A program made the position numbers and the translations under genes. This document shows, in pieces, positions 52,703 to 63,191 of a stretch of 64,000 nt of DNA. Source of the DNA: Zygotorulaspora mrakii (lineage: Eukaryota > Ascomycota > Saccharomycetes > Saccharomycetales > Saccharomycetaceae); NCBI RefSeq assembly GCF_013402915.1, contig NC_050725.1, forward strand, positions 248,001 to 312,000, written 5' to 3'. The notes under the pieces were generated by a model. It had not been told where the DNA came from and searched no databases. It saw only the letters and a list, made by a program, of their open reading frames with translations. How positions within the stretch are numbered: the first letter of the stretch is position 1; every line of letters starts with the position of its first letter.

Positions 52703-53875
52703 TTACCTCTTCAATGTTCCACTTCTGGATGGCCTGAACGAGTTGTACGATTTATAGTTGTGTGTATCCATTTCGGATGGCGCTCCTCTATTGTATCTTG
52801 AAGTAGCCATTCCTTGAGAAACATAAGAAGAATTTTGATATGAGTTCGAGCGTGGAAAGTCCAAAGGATGTGTTCTGTTCCTTGAAGGTGGAAAAATTCC
52901 ACCAGTTTGCACAGGTTTGAAATCCTTGCGCCTTCCGTTCTGACCCTGGCTGTTATCGTGATTCTGATATGGTGGAGGGTGATAATTTGAATTCCTACTT
53001 CTTTTTCTCGAGGAGTTGCTTCTGTTATTATTATTACTGTAATTTCTTGATTCGTAACTATTCGAATTATCGTCGCCACCATAATCCAGATGGCTTGAAG
53101 ATCGTTCTCTATTACGTTTTTGCGATTTTTTATTCTTTCTTGGTTCGTCGTCATACATAGCACGATCAAATTCTTCGTAAGTCATATAGTCTGCGGATGA
53201 CGACTGCTCTTGCTTTTGTTTCCGTAAATTTTGAAAATAGTTAATTTTAAGTGGCTGTGACAAGTTGTCGCCGGAGAAACTACTTCCATCTTCATTTGGA
53301 ACTCTTGATGAACGTCTTTTAGGACAGTCATCACCAAAATGCCCCTTAGAGCCACAGTTATAACAGTAGAGAGCATGCATCGGCAGTGATTGTTTCTGGG
53401 TGTCCTCTTTCACTACGTAGACCCTCCATATACTTGGACACCTTTCTCTTGAATGATTTTTGCTGTTGCACAAAGTGCAGAACATTTTTTTCCATTTTTT
53501 TGGACACTGTGATCGATAATGCCCAAATTCATTACAATTTGAGCACTTTATAGCTTTTGTACAATGCTGTGAGTAATGATCATCCATCGAGCCGCAGTAC
53601 GTGCATATAACGTGAGGGCATTTCTTTTTCAGGTGGCCCCTCTGAGAGCAGTTCATACATTTGGGCTCAGCCTCTCGAATGCCTCCGCCTTCATCATCAT
53701 CGGTAGCTCCGAAATATCGCCCCTGTCCTCTCAGCATGCGTAAACTCTCAGGATTCTCATCGACCTCGTCGATCGATGGTGCCAATAACTTTTCATTCTG
53801 GGGTACCTGCGTAAGCGGCGTAGAGTCCCGCTCGAAAGGTAGAGTATCCATACTTTCAACCTCTGAGAGCATCAT
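52703..53875 (-). CDS. AIR1: TRAMP-complex zinc-knuckle protein Air1/Air2
   Basis: 390 aa, first of two ATGs. Five CCHC zinc knuckles in a row: C73-C86, C91-C105, C111-C124, C133-C146, C171-C184. Between knuckles 4 and 5 is SIWRVYVV, the linker that binds the poly(A) polymerase Trf4. The C-terminal ~190 residues are Asn/Ser/Arg-rich and disordered with DFKPVQTGG. With Trf4/5 and Mtr4 it forms TRAMP, which adenylates aberrant nuclear RNAs for the exosome. S. cerevisiae AIR1 (YIL079C) and AIR2 (YDL175C) are sister genes; this one stands for both. It is slightly longer than either (360 and 344). Confidence 0.93.
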   Translation of the reverse strand: MMLSEVESMDTLPFERDSTPLTQVPQNEKLLAPSIDEVDENPESLRMLRGQGRYFGATDDDEGGGIREAEPKCMNCSQRGHLKKKCPHVICTYCGSMDDHYSQHCTKAIKCSNCNEFGHYRSQCPKKWKKMFCTLCNSKNHSRERCPSIWRVYVVKEDTQKQSLPMHALYCYNCGSKGHFGDDCPKRRSSRVPNEDGSSFSGDNLSQPLKINYFQNLRKQKQEQSSSADYMTYEEFDRAMYDDEPRKNKKSQKRNRERSSSHLDYGGDDNSNSYESRNYSNNNNRSNSSRKRSRNSNYHPPPYQNHDNSQGQNGRRKDFKPVQTGGIFPPSRNRTHPLDFPRSNSYQNSSYVSQGMATSRYNRGAPSEMDTHNYKSYNSFRPSRSGTLKR

Positions 53876-53990
53876 GAACCAATGCTAAATGCTGAATAAT
53901 CGATCGTTTCCTATCTCCCGTTCCAGTGCTTCACTAAGCTCATCGCTGCATATTTTTTCTCTCTTAATTATACTCTTTGTTTTTATTCTT

Positions 53991-53997
53991 CACGTGA
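53991..53997. promoter_or_regulatory. CACGTGA site between AIR1 and THS1
   Basis: CACGTGA, the Cbf1/E-box type core, in the 271-bp divergent promoter of AIR1 and THS1. A GGTTGT-rich or Gcn4 site is not seen. Confidence 0.4.
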
Positions 53998-54146
53998 GGC
54001 TTTGGAATAGAATGTTTTCAAGCAGAATGACTGACATGGGAAAAATTTTTGATAATTGATGGAAGAAAAATACAACCTTGTTAATTAACCACAAACATTA
54101 CGTTCGCTATCTGTTAGAGCGGATTTAGGTGTGTTAGACTTTGAGA

Positions 54147-56390
54147 ATGAGTGTGTCTGAAGTTGAGAAAAAAGTTAGTGATTTGTCTGTTAAAGCGGAA
54201 CTGAAGGAGGGCACCGGTGAGGTTACGGCCGACAAAGCTGCCATTTGCAATGGTAAGGGCAAGGAAGATAAGCCGCAGAAAAAGTCCAAGCAGCAATCAT
54301 TGTACTTGGATCCATTGCCAGGGTTTATCAATGAAAGACTTACAATGTTTGATGATTTGCAGAAGAAGTACAACGAGAAGGTAGCGTCGATGCCACATGT
54401 GCCAATTAAGGTTGTATTGAAGGACGGTTCTGTCAAAGAAGCAACATCCTGGGAAACAACTCCAATGGACATCGCGAAAGACATCTCGAAGTCTCTCTCT
54501 GAAAAAGTCTGTATCTCGAAAGTGAACGGTCAATTGTGGGATTTAGAGAGACCTTTTGAAAGTGAAGAGGAAGGTCAAGAGATCAAGTTAGAATTGCTTG
54601 ATTTTGAGAGTCAAGAGGGTCAAAAGGTGTTTTGGCACTCTTCTGCGCATGTTTTGGGTGAAGCTTGTGAATGTAACATGGGTGCCCATATCTGCCTAGG
54701 TCCACCTACCGAAGATGGCTTCTTTTACGAATTTGCCCTCAAAGATAGCATGGATCCAAACGATTCAAATGAAAGAACTATATCTCAGAGTGACTTTCCA
54801 AACCTAGAAGGTGTCGCGAAGAATGTCATAAAGCAGAAACAGAAATTTGAAAGATTGGTTGTGTCAAAAGAAGACTTATTGAAGATGTTCTATTATTCAA
54901 AATATAAGAAATATTTGATCAACACAAAGATCCCAGATGGTGGATCTACCACTGTTTACCGTTGTGGCTCTTTGATCGATTTGTGTACTGGTCCACACAT
55001 TCCACATACTGGTCGTATCAAATCCTTCAAGCTGTTAAAAAATTCTTCTTGTTATTTCTTGGGAGACGCAAATAACGATTCGTTACAGAGAATTTACGGT
55101 ATTGCATTCCCTGATAAGAAATTGATGGACGCTCACTTGAAATTTTTGACTGAAGCTTCTCAAAGAGACCATAGAAAAATTGGTAGAGAACAAGAATTGT
55201 TTTTCTTCAATGAAATGTCACCAGGCTCTTGCTTTTGGTTACCTCACGGAACAAGAATCTACAATACATTGGTTGAGTTGCTGAGAAGTCAGTACCATAA
55301 GAGGGGCTACGAGGAAGTCATCACACCAAATATGTATAATTCCAAGTTATGGGAGACATCTGGTCATTGGGCTAACTATCAAGAGAATATGTTTACTTTT
55401 GATGTTGAGAAAGAAAGATTTGGTTTGAAACCAATGAACTGTCCAGGCCACTGTCTAATGTTCAAATCAAGAGAGCGTTCTTATAGAGAATTACCGTGGA
55501 GAGTTGCCGATTTTGGTGTTATCCATAGAAATGAATTTTCGGGTGCATTATCTGGTTTAACTCGTGTCAGAAGATTTCAACAAGATGATGCCCATATTTT
55601 CTGTAGACAAGATCAAATCGAATCCGAAATTGCAGGTATCTTTGATTTCTTGAAGTACATGTACGGAGTCTTCGGTTTTGAATTCAAGATGGAATTATCT
55701 ACAAGACCAGAAAAGTATGTTGGAGACTTGAAGACTTGGGATGCAGCCGAAGCAAAGCTAGAATCAGCTTTGAACAACTGGGGCGGTAAATGGGAATTGA
55801 ACCCAGGTGATGGTGCTTTCTACGGTCCAAAGATTGATATCATGATTTCGGATGCTTTGAGGAGATGGCACCAATGTGCAACTATTCAGTTAGATTTCCA
55901 ATTGCCAAACAGATTTGAATTATCATTCAAGTCAAAAGATAACGACGAGGCCGAAAGTTATGAAAGACCAGTAATGATTCACCGTGCTATTTTAGGTTCC
56001 GTGGAAAGAATGACAGCTATTTTAACTGAACATTTTGCAGGTAAATGGCCATTTTGGATATCTCCACGTCAAATCCTTGTCGTTCCCGTTGGTGTTAAAT
56101 ATCAAGATTATGCACAATCTACACGTGATAAGTTGCATGAGGCAGGATTTTATGCCGATGTGGATTTGAGTGGTAACACTTTACAAAAGAAGGTTAGAAA
56201 TGGTCAAATGTTAAAATATAATTTCATCTTCATTGTGGGTGAACAAGAAATGAATGAAAATTCCGTAAATATCAGAAATAGAGATGTCATGGAACAGCAA
56301 GGAAAGAATGCGACAGTAAATGTTGATGTCGTTATAGAACAATTGAAGGTTTTGAAAGAAACCAAAAGAGGTGATAATGTTTTAGCTTAA
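54147..56390 (+). CDS. THS1: Cytosolic threonyl-tRNA synthetase
   Basis: 747 aa from the ATG at 54147 ([12 protein letters not shown]); an in-frame TTG two codons earlier is not used. Order: eukaryotic N-extension, TGS domain (about 85-145), editing domain (HSSAHVLGE near residue 170 and [15 protein letters not shown] near 280), class II core with motif 2-like [11 protein letters not shown], the zinc site MNCPGHC, motif 3 [11 protein letters not shown], and the anticodon-binding C-terminal domain (about 645-747). It charges tRNA-Thr. Orthologue of YIL078W. Codon bias is high. A single gene upstream of RCI37 and SEC28, as in S. cerevisiae. Confidence 0.96.
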   Translation: MSVSEVEKKVSDLSVKAELKEGTGEVTADKAAICNGKGKEDKPQKKSKQQSLYLDPLPGFINERLTMFDDLQKKYNEKVASMPHVPIKVVLKDGSVKEATSWETTPMDIAKDISKSLSEKVCISKVNGQLWDLERPFESEEEGQEIKLELLDFESQEGQKVFWHSSAHVLGEACECNMGAHICLGPPTEDGFFYEFALKDSMDPNDSNERTISQSDFPNLEGVAKNVIKQKQKFERLVVSKEDLLKMFYYSKYKKYLINTKIPDGGSTTVYRCGSLIDLCTGPHIPHTGRIKSFKLLKNSSCYFLGDANNDSLQRIYGIAFPDKKLMDAHLKFLTEASQRDHRKIGREQELFFFNEMSPGSCFWLPHGTRIYNTLVELLRSQYHKRGYEEVITPNMYNSKLWETSGHWANYQENMFTFDVEKERFGLKPMNCPGHCLMFKSRERSYRELPWRVADFGVIHRNEFSGALSGLTRVRRFQQDDAHIFCRQDQIESEIAGIFDFLKYMYGVFGFEFKMELSTRPEKYVGDLKTWDAAEAKLESALNNWGGKWELNPGDGAFYGPKIDIMISDALRRWHQCATIQLDFQLPNRFELSFKSKDNDEAESYERPVMIHRAILGSVERMTAILTEHFAGKWPFWISPRQILVVPVGVKYQDYAQSTRDKLHEAGFYADVDLSGNTLQKKVRNGQMLKYNFIFIVGEQEMNENSVNIRNRDVMEQQGKNATVNVDVVIEQLKVLKETKRGDNVLA

Positions 56391-56506
56391 TAGTAACATA
56401 TAACTAAGAATATTTATTGAACTATTCAATTTTTTTGTATGCGGAGTCAAGTATCTCCTCAGTGTTCATGTCTGTTTTGAGCATTTACAGAAAACGGCAG
56501 TTCTCT

Positions 56507-57418
56507 TCAATCATAATTATCTTTACCCTTCCGTTCATCTTGCACAAGCGCATCGAACTCTGATTGGGAAAGATGGTCAGGAGTGTAAAATGGATCATCC
56601 TCCATATTTTGCGCTTTTCCATCTGAGCCTGGACCAGGAATATCTCCGTTGCCGCTCAGCCCTTGTCTCACCCTATTCCAAGATGAGCCTTCAGAATTCG
56701 ACTCTTGACGAACTTTGTCCCAAGAGGATGGTGCTTCGTTTCCTTGGGATTGCTGAATTTTCGGCACGCCCTCTTTCTTTTCATCAGAAAGTCGTGTGTA
56801 GAGTCCCATAGGATCTCTTTGATTCAAAAACGAGCTCCTCTGACCTTCGCCCTTAGTCAGTTGCTGTAGTTTTGTCGCTGGATTTGGAAACCGTCTGTCC
56901 GGATTAGTATACGTCATATAAAAGTAAGCAGCCCATTTATTTGCCCCACCATTGTTCACCAGAGTAAGCATATCATACTGCCTCTGTTGGCTACTTTTAG
57001 GTGCCTGAATCGAATCATCAAACTGGTCATCCCCATATTTATCCACTGTAGGATTAATGCCATATGAGGACAGGTTATTTAATATTTGGGAATACATAGC
57101 ATCGCCTGCAGTTTTAGTAGCCAGAATCATGGCTATTATACCCAACCCAAAATTACGAGGTACGTTAACGCCCCTTATTGTATTGGTTTTGTAAAATCTG
57201 TAGAAAAATGGTGGCAAAAAGACCGATGTAAAGCCAAGCCATCCACCCCATAGTTGTGCTCGAGCAATTGATCGATATGAATTAGAGAGCTCTAATCGAT
57301 CCTTGGAATCAAGCGCACTATCTTTCTCATAAAACTTCTGTGCCGAAACGTATGCGTCTCTAAACCAGGAAGATTCTAACGCATTTGATTGCTTTTCCTT
57401 AGTTACGTCTTCGTTCAT
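56507..57418 (-). CDS. RCI37: Mitochondrial protein Rci37 (YIL077C type)
   Basis: 303 aa, ATG start. Central hydrophobic segments GFTSVFLPPFFYRFYK (about residues 61-76) and FGLGIIAMILATKTAGDAM (about 90-108), with a charged start and a long polar C-terminal half rich in Ser, Gln and Asp. S. cerevisiae YIL077C (320 aa) is a mitochondrial protein linked to respiratory-chain assembly; the mechanism is unknown. Convergent with THS1 and divergent from SEC28, as in S. cerevisiae. Confidence 0.85.
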   Translation of the reverse strand: MNEDVTKEKQSNALESSWFRDAYVSAQKFYEKDSALDSKDRLELSNSYRSIARAQLWGGWLGFTSVFLPPFFYRFYKTNTIRGVNVPRNFGLGIIAMILATKTAGDAMYSQILNNLSSYGINPTVDKYGDDQFDDSIQAPKSSQQRQYDMLTLVNNGGANKWAAYFYMTYTNPDRRFPNPATKLQQLTKGEGQRSSFLNQRDPMGLYTRLSDEKKEGVPKIQQSQGNEAPSSWDKVRQESNSEGSSWNRVRQGLSGNGDIPGPGSDGKAQNMEDDPFYTPDHLSQSEFDALVQDERKGKDNYD

Positions 57419-57638
57419 CTTCTAAGACAGCTTGCAGGTAAGTTAAGTGATGTTCAGCAGCGATCTGCCATCAAATTTGCGGAATTATTATTTTGAATGT
57501 CGCTAAAATGTAATACCCTCTTTTTTTTTTTTTGCCCTTGCTTCACATTTCAGGCAAAAACAGTAAGACAATAATTGAAGATAAATAATTTATAGAGTCT
57601 AGGTGATATATATAACAGTAGTAAATCGTGATAACGGA

Positions 57639-58526
57639 ATGAATTACTTCACAATTAAGCAAGCATATTATACTGGAAACTTTCCACAAACTCTACAGGA
57701 AATTGCCAAGTTCAATAAAATTTCTGATGACACGTTATTGTTCTACAAACATAGTGCGAGCTTGAAATTGGGACAATTGACTCAAGATCTAGGCTCCAGC
57801 AATCTCGATAAAGCTTTTGCTGCCTATAAGGTGTTTTTGGAGACTAGAGAGATTTCTCAATTAGAGAAAACAGTTTCTATTGAAACTGGTTCTCCATTTG
57901 AACTATATCTTTTTGCCAGCGCACAAGCTATACGGGAGGACTTTGAAGCCGGCCTGCAAATTTGTGTTTCCGGTATCGATAGTGACGAACAGTTGGGTAC
58001 TCCAGAACTATTACTATTAGCAGTCGAGATCTCATTGATGAACAATCAGTTTTCTACTGCTACGACCATTCTCGAAAACTACACAAGCGCGAACGAGGAT
58101 GAGATATCTGGCGAGGACGAACTCATCTTAAATCTTGCTGAATCATATGTTAAGTTTGCAACTAACCAAGAGACAACAAGATCAAATTTCTACTATTTCG
58201 AGGAACTGTCCCAAACTTTCCCAACTTGGAAGACTCAGCTAGGTCTTTTGAACATGCATTTGCAACAAAATAACGTTCCGGAGGCTCAATCAATCGTGGA
58301 CGTCTTGGAATCAGAATACTATACTGAGGAGCAAAAAGATTTGGCTAAATTATACAGACCGTCTTTCCTCGCTAGTAAGATCACACTATCTATTTTGCAA
58401 AACAGTCAAGATACTCAACCATTAAGATCTGAATTAGCCACCTTAGACCCAGCGAACGTTTTCTGCAAGAAGCACAATGAAACGCAGGCAAAATTCGATG
58501 AAGTGGTCGCTAAATACAGCTCCTGA
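57639..58526 (+). CDS. SEC28: Epsilon-COP subunit of coatomer
   Basis: 295 aa (S. cerevisiae 296) from the ATG at 57639 (MNYFTIKQAYYTGNF); the frame reads upstream only from a GTG. All-helical TPR-like protein: the repeats include LFYKHSASLKLGQL, GSPFELYLFASAQA, LNLAESYVKFATN and FPTWKTQLGLLNMHLQQNN. It stabilises alpha-COP in the COPI coat for retrograde Golgi-ER traffic, the same route served by EMP24 next door. Orthologue of YIL076W. It is the last gene before the synteny break at tRNA-His. Confidence 0.95.
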   Translation: MNYFTIKQAYYTGNFPQTLQEIAKFNKISDDTLLFYKHSASLKLGQLTQDLGSSNLDKAFAAYKVFLETREISQLEKTVSIETGSPFELYLFASAQAIREDFEAGLQICVSGIDSDEQLGTPELLLLAVEISLMNNQFSTATTILENYTSANEDEISGEDELILNLAESYVKFATNQETTRSNFYYFEELSQTFPTWKTQLGLLNMHLQQNNVPEAQSIVDVLESEYYTEEQKDLAKLYRPSFLASKITLSILQNSQDTQPLRSELATLDPANVFCKKHNETQAKFDEVVAKYSS

Positions 58527-59108
58527 TTTAAGTAGTTTCTAGATACATATTTAAAAATGGCGGACACAGTATGTGTGTAAGATAAAGCTGAGCGCGGTGT
58601 ATACACTACTATAAAAGCAATATGGTAGTAACTAATAAAGGAGAGTGAGTCGTCTAAGATAAAGATTGCTTACCAGAGTTATAAAGTTATATAGTAGCGG
58701 CTAATAATGACCATGACCAAAGCTGAGAACATGGTGAGCTAAATTGTTGTATTGATTGTAATTATCGTGGCGCATGGTAAATGTACCGCTACAAACTATA
58801 AAAGACTTGAGCGGCTATTAGCTAGTAGCTATTTCTATTACTTTAAACTAAAAGAAATTTAGAAGAATTAAATCAGATTACATTGTATATTACTACAAGC
58901 TTTTATTGTTTCAGTTTACTGCAAACAGATGAAAGTCGACACAGGATTATTACTTGGAATAAGCACTAGGATTGCACCAAATAGATATCCAAAGATTATT
59001 CAGTTAACTGAATTGAAGCTGAACGAATAAATACACTGTTGCAGCAGCAAATGCTCAATCTTAAACTGTATATTATCTTCATTATATGTCGAGGATCATC
59101 GAAAAAAT
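58527..59108. other. SEC28 to tRNA-His gap
   Basis: 582 AT-rich bp. A TGTTG near 58744 followed by TATAAAAG at about 58798 recalls an old LTR, but no second copy exists in the window, so I do not call it. Nothing else seen. Confidence 0.4.
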
Positions 59109-59180
59109 GTCATCCTAGTATAGTGGTTAGTACACATCGTTGTGGCCGATGAAACCCAGGTTCGATTCCAGGGGATGACA
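59109..59180 (+). tRNA. tRNA-His (GUG)
   Basis: 72 nt without intron. The acceptor GTCATCC pairs with GGATGAC, discriminator A. D arm TAGTATAGTGGTTAGTAC, anticodon loop TTGTGGC (GTG), TΨC arm GGTTCGATTCC. The extra 5' G of mature tRNA-His is added after transcription. A T5 tract follows within 10 bp. It differs from the S. cerevisiae sequence, as I recall it, at a few acceptor and T-stem pairs that stay complementary. Confidence 0.96.
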
Positions 59181-59378
59181 ATTCTTTTTCGTTAAGAACA
59201 GGAGACTTCTGTCTTAGAAATGACACCTTTTTTTTGATAATATGAGGATCGAATACCAATTGAGATTCATCAACAGATCTGTATTACCAGAAGTATGTAA
59301 GTCATGCAATTTCTAAAAAGCGTTTCATATATGTGTCGTATGTACATAACAATTGAATCTTTTATTTGTTTTCTCTAT

Positions 59379-59996
59379 TCAAACAAAAGATGTTACTTCG
59401 AAAAACCGCTTTAAGTAATAAATTTGGAATAATGAGTTCAAAACGACAACACCAAGTTGGAACATTGACCACCATTTAACACGATCATTAGTGGATTCGG
59501 CTGTATTTCTATGAGTTCTCTCTCTAATAACGATGTAACTTTGTTCATCTTCAACTTCTTGGATTAAATTCGATAGCTTTCTTACTGCACTATCTAAGGT
59601 GTTTGAGTTTGGATCATCCAGATCAACCCAGACGACACCATGAATATTGAATGTGACATCCTTTGTATTTATATTGGAATTTTCATTGGAAAAACAGTAT
59701 TCATATTTACCATTTGTGGTTGCGGTAAACTCGATTTCCCCGTGAGAAGAATCTCTCAGAATTCTGACGACTTCTTGTCTGCCTGGAGCATAAATCATAA
59801 AGTCACCTCTTAATTGCTCACTGGATTGTGCGTCTCTGTCACCAAATTGATAAGTGATCGAAAGTTCATCACCTTTCTTCAATGGTTCAAAAAAACATCT
59901 GATCCCTTGAGCAGGTAATAGGACATTGTGAGCCATCACAGTCAATGCAAGACATAGTGTAACAGCCACTTGTAGAATTGAATTGCTACCCCGCAT
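59379..59996 (-). CDS. EMP24: p24-family cargo receptor Emp24
   Basis: 205 aa (S. cerevisiae 203), ATG start. Cleavable signal peptide (about 1-22, VAVTLCLALTVMA), GOLD domain with the conserved HNVLLPA and CFFEPLKKGDEL, the NIHGVVWVDLDD strand, a coiled coil before the membrane, and one C-terminal membrane span (WWSMFQLGVVVLNSLFQIYYL). The cytosolic tail KRFFEVTSFV has the FF signal for COPII export. It sorts GPI-anchored proteins from the ER. Orthologue of YGL200C. The 1.02 kb upstream (59997-61017) has only AT-rich sequence and a TA repeat. Confidence 0.95.
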   Translation of the reverse strand: MRGSNSILQVAVTLCLALTVMAHNVLLPAQGIRCFFEPLKKGDELSITYQFGDRDAQSSEQLRGDFMIYAPGRQEVVRILRDSSHGEIEFTATTNGKYEYCFSNENSNINTKDVTFNIHGVVWVDLDDPNSNTLDSAVRKLSNLIQEVEDEQSYIVIRERTHRNTAESTNDRVKWWSMFQLGVVVLNSLFQIYYLKRFFEVTSFV

Positions 59997-60239
59997 TGTG
60001 CAGTTACCTACTATATGTTGGTGCCTCTTTCTTTAAGTATTACGTGTTTTAACGCTTGACGTGTTTTATTTTCACTTACCATTTTTTTTATGTGAATAAA
60101 GCTCTGTCCTGTGATTTAACAAGAAGACTCTCGTGTATAGTGAGAACAGCAGAATAAAAATAACAGAATACCAGGAGATCAAGAAAGACAGGAATGAGAA
60201 AACAGTAATAATCAACTGATAAAGCTAAAATACAGAGAT

Positions 60240-60278
60240 ACATATATATATATATATATAAATATATATATATATATG
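60240..60278 (+). repeat. (TA)n microsatellite
   Basis: About 38 bp of alternating TA, broken once by AAATA, in the gene-free 59997-61017 interval between EMP24 and GLC7. Flanks are A/T-rich tracts with no other motif seen. Confidence 0.85.
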
Positions 60279-61017
60279 GGAGTAAGAAAATGTATTGGAA
60301 TATGGGATTCTTTTTTCAAGAACGAGGAGTGTAAAATGGAAAGAAATCGATGAAGAAAAAAAAATAATTAAAAAAGAAAGAGGAGAAAGTACAGCATCAA
60401 AAGGATCATTATTTGAATCGTTAATTTTGAATCAATGAATTTTTTTTCCAATTTTTCAATCGTCAATTATCAATCTTCCATTTTCAATTTTCATATCATG
60501 ATATAGTTTAATGGGGATTCATCTGAGGGTGAGTGTAATGCAAAATTCAATAAAATACTCGTGGTCATATTTATTTCTATCTTTTCCTTATGCACTCTTT
60601 TCAGATCATTAAACTTGGTTAAGAAGATAGTAAGTAATTCATAATATCAGAATTAAAGAAGAAAATTTAATGATAATAAAGAATAGAGAAAAAAATTGGT
60701 CTGCCAAATCATTGAAAACTGCTTGATTCTTATTATTGCTTCTTTATTGAATCTTACAAAACAATGTGCTGTACTCATTTATGAGAACATTGATCAGGAA
60801 ATGAAATGGTTAAATTGAAAGATCGGTTATATTATCATGATATATGCTCTTTGATTTATGTGTGATATGATATATTGGCTGTTCATATATTCGCATCGGG
60901 TTTGCTTCCCCCCTTGATTGCTGGCTCTTTTAACTCTTTTTTCTTCGTCTCTTTCCTCATTCTTATTTCTTCCCCAGTTACGCTCCCTCTGAATCTTTTT
61001 TCTCAAAAGAATTACCA

Positions 61018-61956
61018 TTATTTTTTCTTTCTTGAGCCCTGTTGTCTTGGTAGACTCTTCTGGGCAGGTTTTAAAATCTGGAAAGAGCATAATAAACTTT
61101 CGTCGACGCTCATCATAGCTCCGGCATTATCAAATTCACCACAATAATTTGGGGCACTGAAAAGTGTGACTAATTGCCTTTTGCTAAAAAATTCATAACC
61201 ATCTTCAACAACTTGGTGAGCTCTGCAGATCAATTCCATATCCTGTTTCTGTAGAAACCTATTAACAACATCAGGCCCAAATGTGAAAGAAACACCTCTA
61301 TCATTTTCACTCCAACCAACAATATCTTTATCCGGATCGGACCATAACAGATCACATAATAAACCTACATCTGGTATATCAGTTGGTCTCATAACTCTTC
61401 TAATCTGTTCCATACTATTTAAATCTGGTGATAACCCACCATGCATACAGAAAATTTTCTCGTCGATTATCGCCGCAATCGGTAAACAATTGAAGCAATC
61501 GGTAAACGTCTTCCAAAGTTTGATATTATACCTTCTTTTACACTCGTCGTAAAACCCATAGATTCTGTTAATTGAAGCACACTCATGATTGCCTCTTAAG
61601 ATGAAAAAATTTTCCGGATACTTTATCTTGTATGCCAAGAGCAGGCATATTGTCTCCAACGACTGCTTACCACGGTCAACATAATCTCCCAGGAACAGAT
61701 AATTAGACTCCGGTGGAAATCCACCGTACTCGAACAGACGCAACAGATCGTAGTACTGGCCGTGGATATCCCCACATATTTTGATAGGGGCCTCTAACTC
61801 CAGCAAGATTGGCTGTTTGATGAAGATAGATCTGGCCTTAGAACACAGATATCTGATCTCGTGCTCTTCCAAGTCCACCTGCTGTCCAGGCTTCGACCCT
61901 CTCACCTCTAATAATCTGTCGATAATGTTATCCACATCAACCGCAGGTGTCTCCAT
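61018..61956 (-). CDS. GLC7: Protein phosphatase 1 catalytic subunit
   Basis: 312 aa, exactly the S. cerevisiae length, and very similar over its whole span. ATG start ([20 protein letters not shown]). Metal-site motifs [17 protein letters not shown] and GNHEC, and the C-terminal [13 protein letters not shown]. Runs unbroken as one exon, although the S. cerevisiae gene YER133W has an intron inside the coding sequence. Glc7 dephosphorylates targets in glycogen, mitosis, transcription and ion homeostasis. In this genome it sits between EMP24 and YIP4. Confidence 0.97.
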   Translation of the reverse strand: METPAVDVDNIIDRLLEVRGSKPGQQVDLEEHEIRYLCSKARSIFIKQPILLELEAPIKICGDIHGQYYDLLRLFEYGGFPPESNYLFLGDYVDRGKQSLETICLLLAYKIKYPENFFILRGNHECASINRIYGFYDECKRRYNIKLWKTFTDCFNCLPIAAIIDEKIFCMHGGLSPDLNSMEQIRRVMRPTDIPDVGLLCDLLWSDPDKDIVGWSENDRGVSFTFGPDVVNRFLQKQDMELICRAHQVVEDGYEFFSKRQLVTLFSAPNYCGEFDNAGAMMSVDESLLCSFQILKPAQKSLPRQQGSRKKK

Positions 61957-63191
61957 TTCTCTTTATCTGCTGTTGTCTCTCTCTTTCCAGTGCTTTCTTC
62001 TTCTTCCAAAAAATTCTCTAGCTACCCTGGAACCCGTAAGATAATCCTCTATAACTGTGTGTGTATTTCTCGAACGCCAACTTGCTCCTTGCTTCACTTT
62101 GGCTTGCTTCACTTTGGCTACTTCTTTGCACTTTCCACACTTCTGTCCTATTTGTTGTCCTCCTCTCCTGTTCTGTTCTGGGGGCTAAAAAAAAATGTGC
62201 GTTGGGATAAACAAGTTTCAAGCAAGATGAAAAAAATAACGAAGAGGGAAAAAAATCAAATAAGAAATGACGAAAATGACAAAAATGACAAAAATGACAA
62301 AAAGAACGTCTCTTTTCAAGAAAAAAAAAACAGAAAAAATGACAACTACTACTGGATGGTGCCTTCTCCAGTATCACTGAACCAAAACAAACTTAAATCG
62401 TGATTTCTTACGATCCAACGCTAATGCACTGTGTTTACGTGTTTGTGTGACTGGTCTATATAGTGCAGCTTGCAAATGCAGCGTGTATCCACTGCTTGAG
62501 ATTACAGCTTGTTTATCACTATTTCACCCTGTCTCTTTATCTGAATGCTCGTAAAACCAATCTTACCTCAATTAGTTTCGTCAATTATGAAGTTTTGATT
62601 CGCTTTTTGCACGGCCGGCGAGCATCGTTGATTTTTGCTTTTTAGGGATATTGATTTTGCCACCAGAAAGTGAGGAAACGGGCTGAGGAGGAGCCGGGGA
62701 ACTGGAGATGCGGAATCGAACAGGTTTAGAAAACGGGATTGGAGCGATGAGATATCGGTACGTGAGAAACGATATAGCTGGCAGCCGCGATGGAGGGTGT
62801 GACGGTGAGTTGAATAGGATGCGGTGCCGAAGTGTGCATGTGACCGAATGTGTCAGGGGTAGTGTGTAGTGCCGCCACTTTTTAAGTGTTTGCATGTGAC
62901 CTGTTCTGGAGCATTGGTACAGTCCAGGCGGATTGCACTGGGTTCGAGAACTGGGATGTGCGCATTCGCCGAAAACACCTGCGACGACAGTAATTAGTCC
63001 GTTTTTCATGATGAATAACATTTGCGTGAACAATCTCTGATTTAAATCCTCACGGGTTTTGTGATTAGAAAACTTATGTTGCCTTCCTTCTGAAATCTTG
63101 AAATTATATTTTTTACATAATTTTTGGCCAGCGGTGGGCGTTGTAGACAGGGTTGTACGGTTGAGAGAAGCTGGGCAGCAGGCAATTGGAG
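61957..63191. other. GLC7-YIP4 divergent promoter region
   Basis: 1.24 kb. It holds a 15-bp direct repeat ttgcttcactttggc at 62089-62103 and 62104-62118, and a 9-bp repeat (aaaaatgac type) at about 62263-62307, 300 bp upstream of GLC7. The long minus-strand frame at 62581-63291 overlaps YIP4 and has repetitive, unlikely composition. No RNA gene seen. Confidence 0.6.
62263..62307 (+). repeat. 9-bp tandem repeat upstream of GLC7
   Basis: About five units of the type gaaaatgac/aaaaatgac, ending in aaaaagaac, in the GLC7-YIP4 promoter region. Confidence 0.8.

Noticed and set aside
58740..59100. Possible decayed LTR upstream of tRNA-His
   Set aside because: Starts with TGTTG and has a TATAAAAG, but no matching copy in the window and no clear end, so it could be chance.
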